From positions 1,547,152 through 1,611,151 of the forward strand of contig NZ_JAAOZF010000001.1 in the NCBI RefSeq assembly GCF_011759705.1: a DNA stretch of 64,000 nucleotides. Direction: 5' to 3'. The notes beneath the pieces were generated by a model. The model did no database searches and was not told the DNA's origin. It worked only from the letters and a program-made list of their open reading frames with translations. This document shows positions 1 to 8,124 of this stretch, piece after piece. The translations under genes and the position numbers were made by a program. This stretch comes from Microbacterium ulmi. Lineage in GTDB: Bacteria > Actinomycetota > Actinomycetes > Actinomycetales > Microbacteriaceae. Every line of letters begins with the position of its first letter. Positions within the stretch are counted from its first letter, which is position 1.

Positions 1-787
1 CCCCCATCTCGTGCAGCTCCTCGGCGCGATGCCGCAGCACGGCGTCGACCGATCCGTCGGCGACGAGCCGCCCCGCCGCGTCGAGCACGACGACGCGGTC
101 GACGAACCCGACGGCGGCATCGAGGTTGTGCTCCACGAGCAGGATCGCCCGGTCGCGCTCCGCGACGAGCTCGGCGAGTGCCGCGTACACCTCCTCGATC
201 CCCTGCGGATCGAGGTTCGCGGTCGGCTCGTCGAGCACGAGCAGCGGCGACCCCATCGCGAGCGCGCACGCGATCGCGAGGCGCTGGCGTCCGCCGCCCG
301 AGAGACGGTCCGGGTTCTCGCCGCGACGCTCCCAGAGCCCGACGCGGCGGAGCGCCCCCTCCGCACGGGCGAGGACGTCGGCCACCGGCATCCGGAGGTT
401 CTCGGGTCCGAACGCGACCTCGTCGAGCAGCGTCCCCGTGACGAGCTGCGCGTCGGGGTCCTGGAAGACCATCGCGACGCGCGTGCTCAGCTCCGACACG
501 GGGGTGACGGATGCCGCGAGCCCGCCGATCTCGACGGTCCCCGTCACGGTCGCGGACACGGCGTGCGGGATGAGCCCGTTGAGCGCGAGGGTCAGCGTCG
601 ACTTCCCCGATCCGCTCGGGCCGAGCAGGAGCACGACCTCGCCCGCCGAGACGTCGAACGACACGGAGGCGGGGGTGGCGGCATCCTCGCCCTCGTGCGT
701 GATCGCGAGCCCGCGCACCCGCAGAAGGGGCGCGCCGGCGCCGTCCGCCGTCGGCGCGGCGGAAGCATCGCGCGCGGGAGCGGTCAC
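1..787 (-). CDS. ECF/ABC transporter ATP-binding protein (partial, C-terminus outside window)
   Basis: The reverse strand reads open from a GTG at 787-785 to the window edge, giving 262 codons. The protein is an ABC ATPase with Walker A GPSGSGKS, a Q-loop (FQDPDAQ), the signature LSGGGRQR, Walker B LLVLDEP and a switch His (LLVEHN). The FQDPDAQ and ANLDPQG context is typical of energy-coupling-factor (EcfA/CbiO) ATPases, which energise uptake through a T component and an S component. The start is chosen because GGGAAG lies about 5 nt upstream of the GTG. It follows the S-component gene on the same strand after 76 bp; the T-component gene would lie beyond the left edge. The substrate is not readable from this subunit. 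A candidate iron box lies just upstream (820-838). Confidence 0.85.
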   Translation of the reverse strand, partial: MTAPARDASAAPTADGAGAPLLRVRGLAITHEGEDAATPASVSFDVSAGEVVLLLGPSGSGKSTLTLALNGLIPHAVSATVTGTVEIGGLAASVTPVSELSTRVAMVFQDPDAQLVTGTLLDEVAFGPENLRMPVADVLARAEGALRRVGLWERRGENPDRLSGGGRQRLAIACALAMGSPLLVLDEPTANLDPQGIEEVYAALAELVAERDRAILLVEHNLDAAVGFVDRVVVLDAAGRLVADGSVDAVLRHRAEELHEMG

Positions 788-819
788 GGTTCTTCCCTCG
801 GGGGTTAGCTGAGTCTCCC

Positions 820-838
820 CTAACTTAGCCGAGCCTTA
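820..838 (-). promoter_or_regulatory. Candidate DtxR/IdeR-type iron box upstream of the ECF ATPase
   Basis: The 19 bp between the S-component stop and the ATPase start contain TTAGCC and CCTTA half-sites. By hand they match the DtxR consensus (TTAGGTTAGSCTAACCTAA) at about 13 of 19 positions. A possible -10 (TAAGTT on the minus strand) overlaps it. If real, the ATPase and the genes beyond the edge would be iron-repressed. The match is imperfect and could be chance. Confidence 0.35.
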
Positions 839-863
839 CCGACCGCGGTGACGGTCCGCGCGA

Positions 864-1415
864 TCAGGCGCCGACGCGGCGGGCGACACCCGCGCGCCGG
901 AGAGCCGCGCCGACCGCGAGGGCGATCGCCGTCCAGAGGACGGGACCGAGCACCGCCAGCACGAGGTAGGCGACCTGGGCCCAGAGCGGCAGTGCAGAGA
1001 GGTGAGCCGCGAACGCGACGACGACCGCCACGACGACGCCGATCACGACCGCCGAGATGAAGAACCGCCACGTCTGCCACACGCGGTAGCGCGTGAGCGC
1101 CGCGACGAGCTCCTGGATGCCGCCAAACAGGATCGCCGTCCCCAGGAACCGGCCCGCCCACCACGGCGCCATCGCGCTCGCGACGAGCGCGGCGAGCACG
1201 TGCGTGAGCAGGGCGACCCACGGCAGGCGCAGGACCTCCTGCGCGATGATGCCCGGGATGACGTGGACGCCGAGCACGAACCCGTAGACCACCGCGAACC
1301 CGGCGATGACCGCGGGGGTGATCCAGCCGGCGACGCCTCCGAGCAGCCCCGTGGCGACGCCGATCGCGGCGCACGTCAGCAGGACGCGGGTCGAGAGGGC
1401 GGTCGGGCGGGCCAC
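864..1415 (-). CDS. ECF transporter S component (YkoE-like membrane protein)
   Basis: This 183-residue protein is almost entirely hydrophobic, with about five to six predicted membrane segments (around residues 8-30, 32-55, 65-85, 92-108, 112-138 and 148-175) and an arginine-rich C-terminus. Size, hydrophobicity and its place just upstream of an ECF ATPase fit a substrate-binding S component. The spacing of segments resembles YkoE-type hydroxymethylpyrimidine/thiamine S components, but the substrate assignment is inference only. The GTG start at 1415 has no Shine-Dalgarno. It lies exactly 6 nt after a TAGGCT -10 box, so the transcript is probably leaderless. A 28-nt perfect palindrome sits over the expected -35 region. 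Confidence 0.75.
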   Translation of the reverse strand: MARPTALSTRVLLTCAAIGVATGLLGGVAGWITPAVIAGFAVVYGFVLGVHVIPGIIAQEVLRLPWVALLTHVLAALVASAMAPWWAGRFLGTAILFGGIQELVAALTRYRVWQTWRFFISAVVIGVVVAVVVAFAAHLSALPLWAQVAYLVLAVLGPVLWTAIALAVGAALRRAGVARRVGA

Positions 1416-1421
1416 GCGTTC

Positions 1422-1427
1422 AGCCTA
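1422..1427 (-). promoter_or_regulatory. -10 box of a probable leaderless promoter (S component)
   Basis: TAGGCT on the minus strand lies 6 nt before the GTG at 1415, and no ribosome-binding site is visible. The same geometry recurs before the genes at 5725, 12931, 18761 and 59969. Confidence 0.6.
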
Positions 1428-1429
1428 GT

Positions 1430-1457
1430 GCGGGCGGATGCCGCGGCATCCGCCCGC
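1430..1457. repeat. 28-nt perfect palindrome built on GGATGCC/GGCATCC arms
   Basis: The 14-nt arm starting GCGGGCGGATGCC is followed by its exact reverse complement with no loop. It lies downstream of the pirin stop (1590) and covers the -35/spacer region of the leaderless promoter at 1422-1427. It could be an operator, a terminator hairpin for pirin, or a palindromic clustering of the genome-wide GGATGCC motif. Confidence 0.7.
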
Positions 1458-1589
1458 GCGACACGACAGAAGGCTTCACCGCGCTCGGCGCGGTCGGCGT
1501 GGTGCGCGGCCGTTGCCGCCGTCCGCTCGCCGCACCGGCGCGGCCGCGGAGCCGGCACCACGAGGACCGCCGCGCGGGCCGTAGGGCCT

Positions 1590-2579
1590 CTAGGTCCGGC
1601 GGCACCTCTGCGTGAGCCGGACACCGGGAAGCGGCGGGGCCGGGATGCGCACGTCGCCGTGTCCCGCGACGCGGCCGAAGCGGGCCGAGCCCGTCTCCCA
1701 CTCCTCGCGGGCCTCCGCGATCTCGTCGTGCGTGCGACCGACGAAGTTCCACCACATGACGAGGTCGTCCTCGAACGGCTCGCCGCCGAGCAGGAAGACC
1801 GTAGCGCCGTCCGCCGACGAGACCTCGATGTGTGTGCGCCGTGCTCCGAGGTACAGCAGGTGCTGCGGCGACAGCGAGAGCGATGCCGCGTCGCCCTCCG
1901 TGTCGACATCGAGCGATCCGTCGACGCCGACGAGGGCGTACTCCCACTCGGGCTGCAGCGGAAGACGGACCCGGCCGCCGCCGGGCACGCGCACCTCGGC
2001 TCCCGCGATGGGCGTGTACACGGTGGCTGGCGAGCTCGCGCCGGCGAAGTCGCCCAGCACGACGACGGCCGCGGCATCCGGGCCTGCTTCGGAAGGCAGG
2101 TCGATCACGGGCAGATCCGTGCGCTGCTCGAAGGCAGGACCGCCGTGCCGACGCGAGTCGGGAAGGGCGACCCACAGCTGCAGCGCGTCGAGAGGCACGG
2201 CATCCTCGCCCACGGAGTACTCGGAGTGCGCGATGCCCGCACCGCTCGTCATGAGGTTCAGCTGCCCGCGCCGCAGCACGACGTCGCTGCCGATCGAGTC
2301 GCGATGCCGGACCTCTCCGACGAAGGGCCAGGTGACGGTCTGCAGGCCGATGTGAGGGTGCGGCTCGACGCGCATGCGCGTGACCTGCGGTCCGAACCGG
2401 TCGAGGAAGCACCATGCGCCGACGGTCGGCAGATCGCGCTGCGGAAGCGCACGGTGCACCTCCATCGCGCGCACGCCGCCGAGGGGCACCTCGCGAGACT
2501 CGAGGAGCATCGCGCGGGGTCCGTCGCACGGATCCGACGCCTCGGCCAGCTCGGTCGCGTCGGCGTCGAGTCGGGTCAT
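1590..2579 (-). CDS. Pirin family protein
   Basis: This 329-residue bicupin protein has the pirin N-terminal cupin (about residues 50-150). The metal-binding pattern reads PHPHIGLQT followed by the later GIAHSEY segment, and a C-terminal cupin covers about 190-300. Pirins are Fe(II)/metal proteins; some have quercetinase activity and others act as redox-sensing partners, so the exact role here is unknown. The ATG at 2579 overlaps the stop of the upstream GNAT gene by 4 bp (ATGA), so the two are translationally coupled. A longer in-frame N-terminal extension exists but is arginine-rich and would lie inside the GNAT gene, so it was discarded. Confidence 0.85.
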   Translation of the reverse strand: MTRLDADATELAEASDPCDGPRAMLLESREVPLGGVRAMEVHRALPQRDLPTVGAWCFLDRFGPQVTRMRVEPHPHIGLQTVTWPFVGEVRHRDSIGSDVVLRRGQLNLMTSGAGIAHSEYSVGEDAVPLDALQLWVALPDSRRHGGPAFEQRTDLPVIDLPSEAGPDAAAVVVLGDFAGASSPATVYTPIAGAEVRVPGGGRVRLPLQPEWEYALVGVDGSLDVDTEGDAASLSLSPQHLLYLGARRTHIEVSSADGATVFLLGGEPFEDDLVMWWNFVGRTHDEIAEAREEWETGSARFGRVAGHGDVRIPAPPLPGVRLTQRCRRT

Positions 2580-2902
2580 CCCACCGGCTTTCCGTCGAGC
2601 GTCGGCCACGCCACCTCGAGCCCCGGCACGGTGTGCTCGCGCAGGTACTTCACGACGACGGGACACAGCGGCACGACGGTCTCGCCCCGCTCCGCGATGT
2701 CGGCGAGCGCCTCCGCGACGAGGATGCCGGCGAGGCCGCGTCCGCGGAAGGCCGGATCGATCTCGGTGTGCGGAAGCACGAGCCGGCCGTGCCCGTCGGT
2801 GTAGAACACGGTGTAGCCCGCGAGGACGTCGCCGACGCGGATCTCGTAGCGGCCCTCCGCGTCATCGCGCTCGACCGTCAGCTCGTCGTCGGTGTCAGGC
2901 AT
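2576..2902 (-). CDS. Small GNAT family N-acetyltransferase (COG2388/NATD1-like)
   Basis: This 108-residue protein carries a compact GNAT fold. The acetyl-CoA-binding segment RGRGLAGILVAEAL lies at about residues 62-75, and the C-terminal VPLCPVVVKYLREH resembles the conserved cysteine/tyrosine end of the short COG2388 family. Substrates of this family are not known. The start at ATG 2902 follows GAGGGG about 7 nt upstream; the arginine-rich upstream extension has no such site. It is the first gene of the GNAT-pirin pair and is divergent from cstA across a 200-bp gap, where TAGGTT on the minus strand is a plausible -10. Confidence 0.75.
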   Translation of the reverse strand: MPDTDDELTVERDDAEGRYEIRVGDVLAGYTVFYTDGHGRLVLPHTEIDPAFRGRGLAGILVAEALADIAERGETVVPLCPVVVKYLREHTVPGLEVAWPTLDGKPVG

Positions 2903-3102
2903 GCGGTATCCCCTCGAGTCGGTGCTGTCGGTTCCCAACCTAGGTCGGCGCCGCCGCGGGCGCCATGGCTCGCGCCGTTCGTCGCAGGCGATGCGCCGTT
3001 CGTCGCACGGATGCCGCACGCGCGGCAAGCCCCCTGCCGGATGCCGCGGCGCCTTCCTAACCTGCCAGGACGCACTGTCGCGTGAACAAGGAGATCACCC
3101 CC

Positions 3103-5385
3103 ATGTCCGATTCCCCTCAGCGTCGAGGGCCGAAGCGAGGCGGCCCGGCCGTCCTCGAACAGGACCCCGCGCTTCCCCCCGTCGCCGTCCCGGCCGACAG
3201 ACTCCAGACCCGCTGGACGCTTCCGAAGATCATCCTGTGGGCGGCGATCGCCGTCCTCGGCGGGATGGCCTGGACGATGATCGCCATCGTCCGCGGCGAG
3301 ACCGTCAACGCCATCTGGTTCGTGTTCGCGGCGGTGTGCACCTACTTCATCGGCTACCGCTTCTACTCGACGGTGATCGAGAAGTACATCACCCGCCCCG
3401 ACGACCGCCGAGCCACCCCCGCCGAGGTCAAGTACGACGGCAAGGACTACGTCCCGACCGACCGTCGCGTGCTCTACGGCCACCACTTCGCCGCGATCGC
3501 CGGCGCGGGCCCGCTCGTCGGTCCCGTCCTCGCCGCGCAGATGGGCTATCTGCCCGGAACGATCTGGATCATCGTCGGCGTCGTGCTCGCGGGCGCCGTG
3601 CAGGACTACACGGTCCTGTTCTTCTCGATGCGCCGCGGCGGCCGCACGATCGGCCAGATGGCGCGCGACGTGCTCGGCAGAGTCGGCGGGACGGCGGCCA
3701 TCATCGCGTCGCTGCTGATCATGCTCATCATCATCGCGATCCTCGCGCTCGTCGTCGTGAACGCGCTCGGCGAGAGCCCGTGGGGCGTGTTCAGCGTCGC
3801 CATGACGATCCCGATCGCCCTGTTCATGGGCGTCTACCTGCGTTTCCTGCGCCCCGGCAAGGTCACCGAGGTCTCGATCATCGGCTTCGTGCTCCTCATC
3901 GCCGCGATCGTCGCCGGCGGCTGGGTCGCCGGCACCGACTGGGGTCAGGCGATCTTCCACCTCGACCGCACGACGATCGCGTGGGGCATCATCATCTACG
4001 GCTTCATCGCCGCCGTGCTCCCCGTGTGGCTCCTGCTCGCGCCGCGCGACTACCTGTCGACCTTCATGAAGATCGGCGTCATCGTGATGCTCGCGGGCGC
4101 GATCGTGCTCGTGCGGCCCGAGATCACGGTGCCGGCGTTCACGGAGTTCGCGGAGACGGGCCTGGGGCCGGTCTTCGCGGGGCCGCTGTTCCCCTTCCTG
4201 TTCGTGACGATCGCGTGCGGTGCCCTCTCGGGCTTCCACGCCCTCATCGCGTCGGGGACGACGCCGAAGCTCATCGAGAAGGAGCGCCAGACGCGCTTCA
4301 TCGGCTACGGCGGCATGCTCATGGAGTCGTTCGTCGCGATCATGGCCCTCGTCGCCGCCGTCTCGATCGACCAGGGCATCTACTTCGCGATGAACGCGTC
4401 GGCCGCCGCGACGGGCGGCACGGTCGAGGGGGCGGTCGCGTTCGTCAACTCGCTCGGCCTCACGGGCGTGCAGATCACACCTGACGTGCTGACCTCGACG
4501 GCCGCGGCCGTCGGCGAGGAGAGCATCATCTCGCGCACGGGCGGCGCCCCCACGCTCGCCCTCGGCCTCGCGCACATCATGCAGCAGGCGCTCGGCGGCA
4601 CGGCGCTCATGGCGTTCTGGTACCACTTCGCGATCATGTTCGAGGCGCTGTTCATCCTGACCGCCGTCGACGCGGGCACCCGGGTCGCGCGCTTCATGCT
4701 GCAGGACTCGATCGGCGCGTGGATCCCGAGGTTCCGCGACGTGTCGTGGCGCCCCGGTGTCTGGATCTGCACGGCGATCATGGTCGCCGGCTGGGGCTGG
4801 ATCCTCATCCTCGGCGTGACCGACCCGCTGGGAGGCATCAACACGTTCTTCCCGCTGTTCGGCATCGCCAACCAGCTGCTGGCGGCGATCGCGCTCGCGG
4901 TCGTGTTCGCGATCGTGGCCAAGCGCGGGCCCTCGTACGTGAAGTGGCTGTGGATCGTGGGTCTGCCCCTCGCGTTCGCGTCGGTCGTGACGATCACGGC
5001 GTCGATGTACAAGATCTTCTCGCCCGTCCCCGCGATCGGCTACTGGGCCAACAACGCCAAGTACGCCGCGGCGCAGGCGGCAGGAGACGACAGTCTCGGG
5101 ACCCCCGAGGTCGTCGCCGCCGTCATCCGCAACACGGCGGTGCAGGGCACGCTCTCGATCATCTTCGTGACGCTCGCGATCGTGGTGATCGTCGTGGCGC
5201 TCGTGGTCGCGGTGAAGGCCATCCGCAGCGGCGTCTCGACGGACGACGAGGATGCCGCCGTCTCCTCGCGGCGCTTCGCCCCCGCGAGCTTCATCTCGAG
5301 CTCCGCCGAGCGCGAGATCGAGAAGCAGTGGGACGACTATCGCGCCGACAACCCCGCGCAGGCGAAGGTCACGGCGGGCCACTGA
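3103..5385 (+). CDS. cstA: Carbon starvation protein A family transporter (CstA)
   Basis: This 760-residue protein has about 16-18 predicted membrane segments. It carries the CstA signature region GPLVGPVLAAQ with AVQDY shortly after (about residues 135-170) and the second CstA domain with its long hydrophobic array. CstA/BtsT proteins are constitutive or starvation-induced importers of pyruvate and/or peptides. The N-terminal 45 residues are polar and variable. The start is ATG 3103 because AAGGAG lies 9 nt upstream; a GTG at 3082 precedes that site and is less likely. The stop overlaps the YbdD start (TGATG). The adjacent LytS/LytTR pair parallels the BtsSR-BtsT pyruvate system of enterobacteria, so pyruvate is the first substrate to consider; this is inference. 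Confidence 0.9.
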   Translation: MSDSPQRRGPKRGGPAVLEQDPALPPVAVPADRLQTRWTLPKIILWAAIAVLGGMAWTMIAIVRGETVNAIWFVFAAVCTYFIGYRFYSTVIEKYITRPDDRRATPAEVKYDGKDYVPTDRRVLYGHHFAAIAGAGPLVGPVLAAQMGYLPGTIWIIVGVVLAGAVQDYTVLFFSMRRGGRTIGQMARDVLGRVGGTAAIIASLLIMLIIIAILALVVVNALGESPWGVFSVAMTIPIALFMGVYLRFLRPGKVTEVSIIGFVLLIAAIVAGGWVAGTDWGQAIFHLDRTTIAWGIIIYGFIAAVLPVWLLLAPRDYLSTFMKIGVIVMLAGAIVLVRPEITVPAFTEFAETGLGPVFAGPLFPFLFVTIACGALSGFHALIASGTTPKLIEKERQTRFIGYGGMLMESFVAIMALVAAVSIDQGIYFAMNASAAATGGTVEGAVAFVNSLGLTGVQITPDVLTSTAAAVGEESIISRTGGAPTLALGLAHIMQQALGGTALMAFWYHFAIMFEALFILTAVDAGTRVARFMLQDSIGAWIPRFRDVSWRPGVWICTAIMVAGWGWILILGVTDPLGGINTFFPLFGIANQLLAAIALAVVFAIVAKRGPSYVKWLWIVGLPLAFASVVTITASMYKIFSPVPAIGYWANNAKYAAAQAAGDDSLGTPEVVAAVIRNTAVQGTLSIIFVTLAIVVIVVALVVAVKAIRSGVSTDDEDAAVSSRRFAPASFISSSAEREIEKQWDDYRADNPAQAKVTAGH

Positions 5386-5672
5386 TGGACGCGACGGTCC
5401 CCACGCCCCCTCCGAACGGCGCCGACGCGCCGCGCGGCTCCTCGGGGCGTGGGGACCGGGCCGCGGCCCGCGCGACGATGTGGAGTCACGCGCTGCGGGC
5501 GGGCCGCGGCATCCGCTGGTATCTCACCTCGCTCATGGGCGACAACGCCTACCGGGCGTACCTCGAGCACCACGCGCTGCACGGCCACGAGGAGCCGCCG
5601 CTCTCGGAGCGCGCGTTCTGGCGCGAGCGCATGGACGATCAGGACCGCAATCCGGGCGTGCGCTGCTGCTGA
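5385..5672 (+). CDS. YbdD/YjiX family protein (CstA partner)
   Basis: This 95-residue protein has the family core, including YLTSLMGDNAYRAYLEHH, then FWRERMDDQD and the terminal RCC. YbdD/YjiX proteins are encoded next to CstA/BtsT transporters and are thought to be small cytoplasmic partners needed for transport. It overlaps the cstA stop by one base. The N-terminal 30 residues are proline- and alanine-rich and not conserved. Confidence 0.85.
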   Translation: MDATVPTPPPNGADAPRGSSGRGDRAAARATMWSHALRAGRGIRWYLTSLMGDNAYRAYLEHHALHGHEEPPLSERAFWRERMDDQDRNPGVRCC

Positions 5673-5712
5673 GCCGTCGGCGCCGGGCTCGGTGCGTCCC
5701 TCCCGGCCGATC

Positions 5713-5718
5713 TAGGCT
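5713..5718 (+). promoter_or_regulatory. -10 box of a probable leaderless promoter (LytS kinase)
   Basis: TAGGCT ends exactly 6 nt before the ATG at 5725, and no Shine-Dalgarno is present. The kinase/regulator pair therefore seems to have its own promoter, separate from cstA. Confidence 0.6.
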
Positions 5719-5724
5719 CTCACC

Positions 5725-6942
5725 ATGCCCGACGCAGCGCTGATCGCAGGAAGCGTCGGCGTCGTCCTCGGCGCCGCGCTGGTCCTCGCCCTCGTGCTCG
5801 CGCGACGACTCGCGATGGGCTCGAAGGACCTCGGCAGCGACGCCGAGCGGGCGACCTATCGCGCGCTGCACGTCGCGGGGCTCGCGGCGGCAGAGCTGCG
5901 CGGAGACGGCGACGACCCCGGCACGCAGCGCGCGGCACGTCATCTGCGGGCGCTGCTGGGTGCGAGCGCCGTCGCGATCGTCGGTCCGGGCAACGACGTC
6001 GCCGTCGATGGCGCGACACCGGATGCCGCGGCCCGCGGCTCGGGGCGGCCCGCCGTCGACGGCATCGAGAGTGCGGCTCGCCGCATCGCCGAGCGCGTGC
6101 GCACCTCGAAGCGCCGGCAGGTCTTCCCTCGACGGCAGCCCGGCGTGCAGGAGGCCGTCGGCGCGCCCATCGTCGTCGACGGCGTCGTCTGGGGCGTGCT
6201 CGTCGCGTTCGCGGACGACGTGCGCGGACCCCTCGTGCGCGCGACGGGAGAGGTCGCGCAGTGGTGCGCCGCGCAGCTCGAGCTCGGAGAGCTCGACGCA
6301 TCGCGCACGGCCCTCGCCGAGGCCGAGCTGCGGGCGCTGCGCGCCCAGATCAGCCCGCACTTCATCTACAACGCCCTCACCGCGATCGCGTCCTTCATCT
6401 CGACGGATCCCGTGCGGGCGCGCGAGCTCGTGCTCGAGTTCGCCGACTTCACGCGGTACTCGTTCCGTCGGCAGGGGGAGTTCACGACGCTTGCGGAGGA
6501 GCTGCGCAGCATCCACTCGTATCTCGAGCTCGAGCGCGCCAGGTTCGGGGAGCGCCTGACGGTGCGACTGCGGATCTCTCCCGAGACGCTTGCGACCGTC
6601 ATCCCCTTCCTGTCGGTGCAGCCCCTCGTCGAGAACGCCGTGCGGCACGGGCTCGAGCCGGGCGAGCGCGGCGGCGTCATCACGATCGCGTCCAACGACG
6701 GCGGCACGCACACCGAGATCACGGTCGAGGACGACGGCGTCGGCATCGACCCCGAGGCCCTGCGCGCTCTGCTCTCGGGCGACGAGGCGACGACGCACGT
6801 GGGCCTGCGCAACGTCGACACGCGCCTGCGGCAGCTGTACGGGACCGGCGGCGGACTCGTCGTGGAGACGAATCGGGGCGCCGGTACCATGGTGCGGATG
6901 CGGGTGCCGAAGTCTCAGCCGCTTCACGAGACGGAATCCTGA
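5725..6942 (+). CDS. LytS/BtsS-type sensor histidine kinase
   Basis: This 405-residue protein has one N-terminal membrane segment (about residues 6-28), a GAF-like sensory region (about 45-190), a His_kinase (LytS/YehU) dimerisation domain and a HATPase domain. The phospho-acceptor is His212 in QISPHFIYN, and the N-box is LVENAVRHG. It lacks the usual multi-span 5TM-LYT sensor, so sensing is probably by the GAF domain. The stop overlaps the start of the LytTR regulator by one base. Position between cstA and a sodium:solute symporter suggests that it controls carboxylate uptake, as in BtsSR/YpdAB. Confidence 0.9.
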   Translation: MPDAALIAGSVGVVLGAALVLALVLARRLAMGSKDLGSDAERATYRALHVAGLAAAELRGDGDDPGTQRAARHLRALLGASAVAIVGPGNDVAVDGATPDAAARGSGRPAVDGIESAARRIAERVRTSKRRQVFPRRQPGVQEAVGAPIVVDGVVWGVLVAFADDVRGPLVRATGEVAQWCAAQLELGELDASRTALAEAELRALRAQISPHFIYNALTAIASFISTDPVRARELVLEFADFTRYSFRRQGEFTTLAEELRSIHSYLELERARFGERLTVRLRISPETLATVIPFLSVQPLVENAVRHGLEPGERGGVITIASNDGGTHTEITVEDDGVGIDPEALRALLSGDEATTHVGLRNVDTRLRQLYGTGGGLVVETNRGAGTMVRMRVPKSQPLHETES

Positions 6943-7700
6943 TGCCCCTCGACGTGCTCGTCGCCGACGACGAAGCCCCCGCACTCGCGGAGCTCGTCGC
7001 CTTCCTCGACCGCGACCCTCGCATCCGTCGCATCCGCCAGGCCTCCAGCGGCGCGGACGCGCTGCGGATCCTCTCGACGGACGCGGTGGATGCCGCGTTC
7101 CTCGACATCCACATGCCGGGGCTCAGCGGCTTCGACCTCGCCCGGGCGCTCGACCGGTTCGTGATACGTCCCATCGTGGTGTTCGTGACGGCCGACGAGG
7201 CGGGCGCCCTCGAGGCGTTCGACGTGCGCGCCGTCGACTACGTCCTCAAGCCCGTGCGGGTCGCACGGCTCGAACAGGCGATCGACCGTGTCGCCGCGGC
7301 CGTGCGATCGCGCGATGCGGAGCCGCTCGCGGCCGGCGAGCAGGATGCCGCGGCCGGCGACGAGACGGTCCCCGTCTCCGTCGGCTCGAGCGTGCGGCTC
7401 GTGCGGCGCAGCGACGTGCGATGGGTGCACGCGGAGGGCGACTACTCGCGCCTGTGGACGACCTCGGGAGTGAGCCACCTCGTGCGGGCCCCCATCTCCG
7501 AGCTCGAGGAGCGGTGGTCCGCCGCGGGGTTCGTGCGCGTGCACCGCTCGTACCTCGTGCATCGCGACGCCGTCACCGAGGTGCGCCTGTCGGGGCCCGC
7601 GCCGGTCGTCGTGCTGTCCGAGATCGAGCTTCCCGTCAGCCGCCGGCTCGTGCCCGCCGTGCGCGAACAGCTCGTGCGGCCCGATCGGGGGCCGCGGTGA
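6942..7700 (+). CDS. LytTR-family response regulator
   Basis: This 252-residue protein has a receiver domain (residues 1-120, phospho-acceptor Asp55 in FLDIHMPG, conserved Lys in VLKPV) and a C-terminal LytTR DNA-binding domain. The latter shows the characteristic VHAEGDYSRL and FVRVHRSYLV motifs. It acts with the overlapping upstream kinase. Targets are probably cstA and/or the downstream symporter operon; this is inferred from position only. Confidence 0.9.
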   Translation: MPLDVLVADDEAPALAELVAFLDRDPRIRRIRQASSGADALRILSTDAVDAAFLDIHMPGLSGFDLARALDRFVIRPIVVFVTADEAGALEAFDVRAVDYVLKPVRVARLEQAIDRVAAAVRSRDAEPLAAGEQDAAAGDETVPVSVGSSVRLVRRSDVRWVHAEGDYSRLWTTSGVSHLVRAPISELEERWSAAGFVRVHRSYLVHRDAVTEVRLSGPAPVVVLSEIELPVSRRLVPAVREQLVRPDRGPR

Positions 7701-7713
7701 GCGGGAGGATGCC

Positions 7714-8124
7714 GTGACCGGGCCCGAGCGGCGGGACGCGGCATCCGGTCCCCCTCCGCGCGTGCGCGTGACAGCCGACCGGCCGGCGACGGCCGTCCCC
7801 GCGGCGACGCGGGGCATCGCACTGCCGGGCGCACCCGTGCAGGAGGCGGGGGCCGTCTTCGTCGGCGGACTCGTGCGATCGCAGCTGCGGCTCGCGCTCG
7901 GGTGCCTGCTGGGCTTCCTGCTCGTCGCGGGCGCCTTCACGGCGGGCATCTTCGTCGTCGCGAGGGCGGGCGACCCCGTCGTCGCAGGAGTTCCGCTCTC
8001 GTGGCTGCTGCAGGCGTACGGGTACTACCCGATCATCCTGTTCTTCGGCGTCGTGTACGCGCGCGGCGCCGCGCGCAACGAGCGGCGGTACCGAGCGCTC
8101 GCCGACGCGGAGCGGGGCGTGTGA
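7714..8124 (+). CDS. Small two-TM membrane protein paired with the sodium:solute symporter
   Basis: This 136-residue protein has a polar proline-rich N-terminus (1-45) and two membrane segments (about 62-85 and 95-115), then a charged tail. It starts at GTG 7714 behind GGGAGG and overlaps the symporter start (TGATG). The arrangement is like the short DUF485-type subunits found directly upstream of acetate/monocarboxylate SSF symporters. I cannot confirm the family from motifs, so the role as an accessory subunit is inference. Confidence 0.6.
   Translation: MTGPERRDAASGPPPRVRVTADRPATAVPAATRGIALPGAPVQEAGAVFVGGLVRSQLRLALGCLLGFLLVAGAFTAGIFVVARAGDPVVAGVPLSWLLQAYGYYPIILFFGVVYARGAARNERRYRALADAERGV

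Noticed and set aside
2878-5382. 834-codon open frame antisense to cstA
   Set aside because: The translation is a low-complexity Arg/Asp/His mixture without motifs. It is a shadow of the G/C third-position bias of cstA, which has full family motifs on the other strand.
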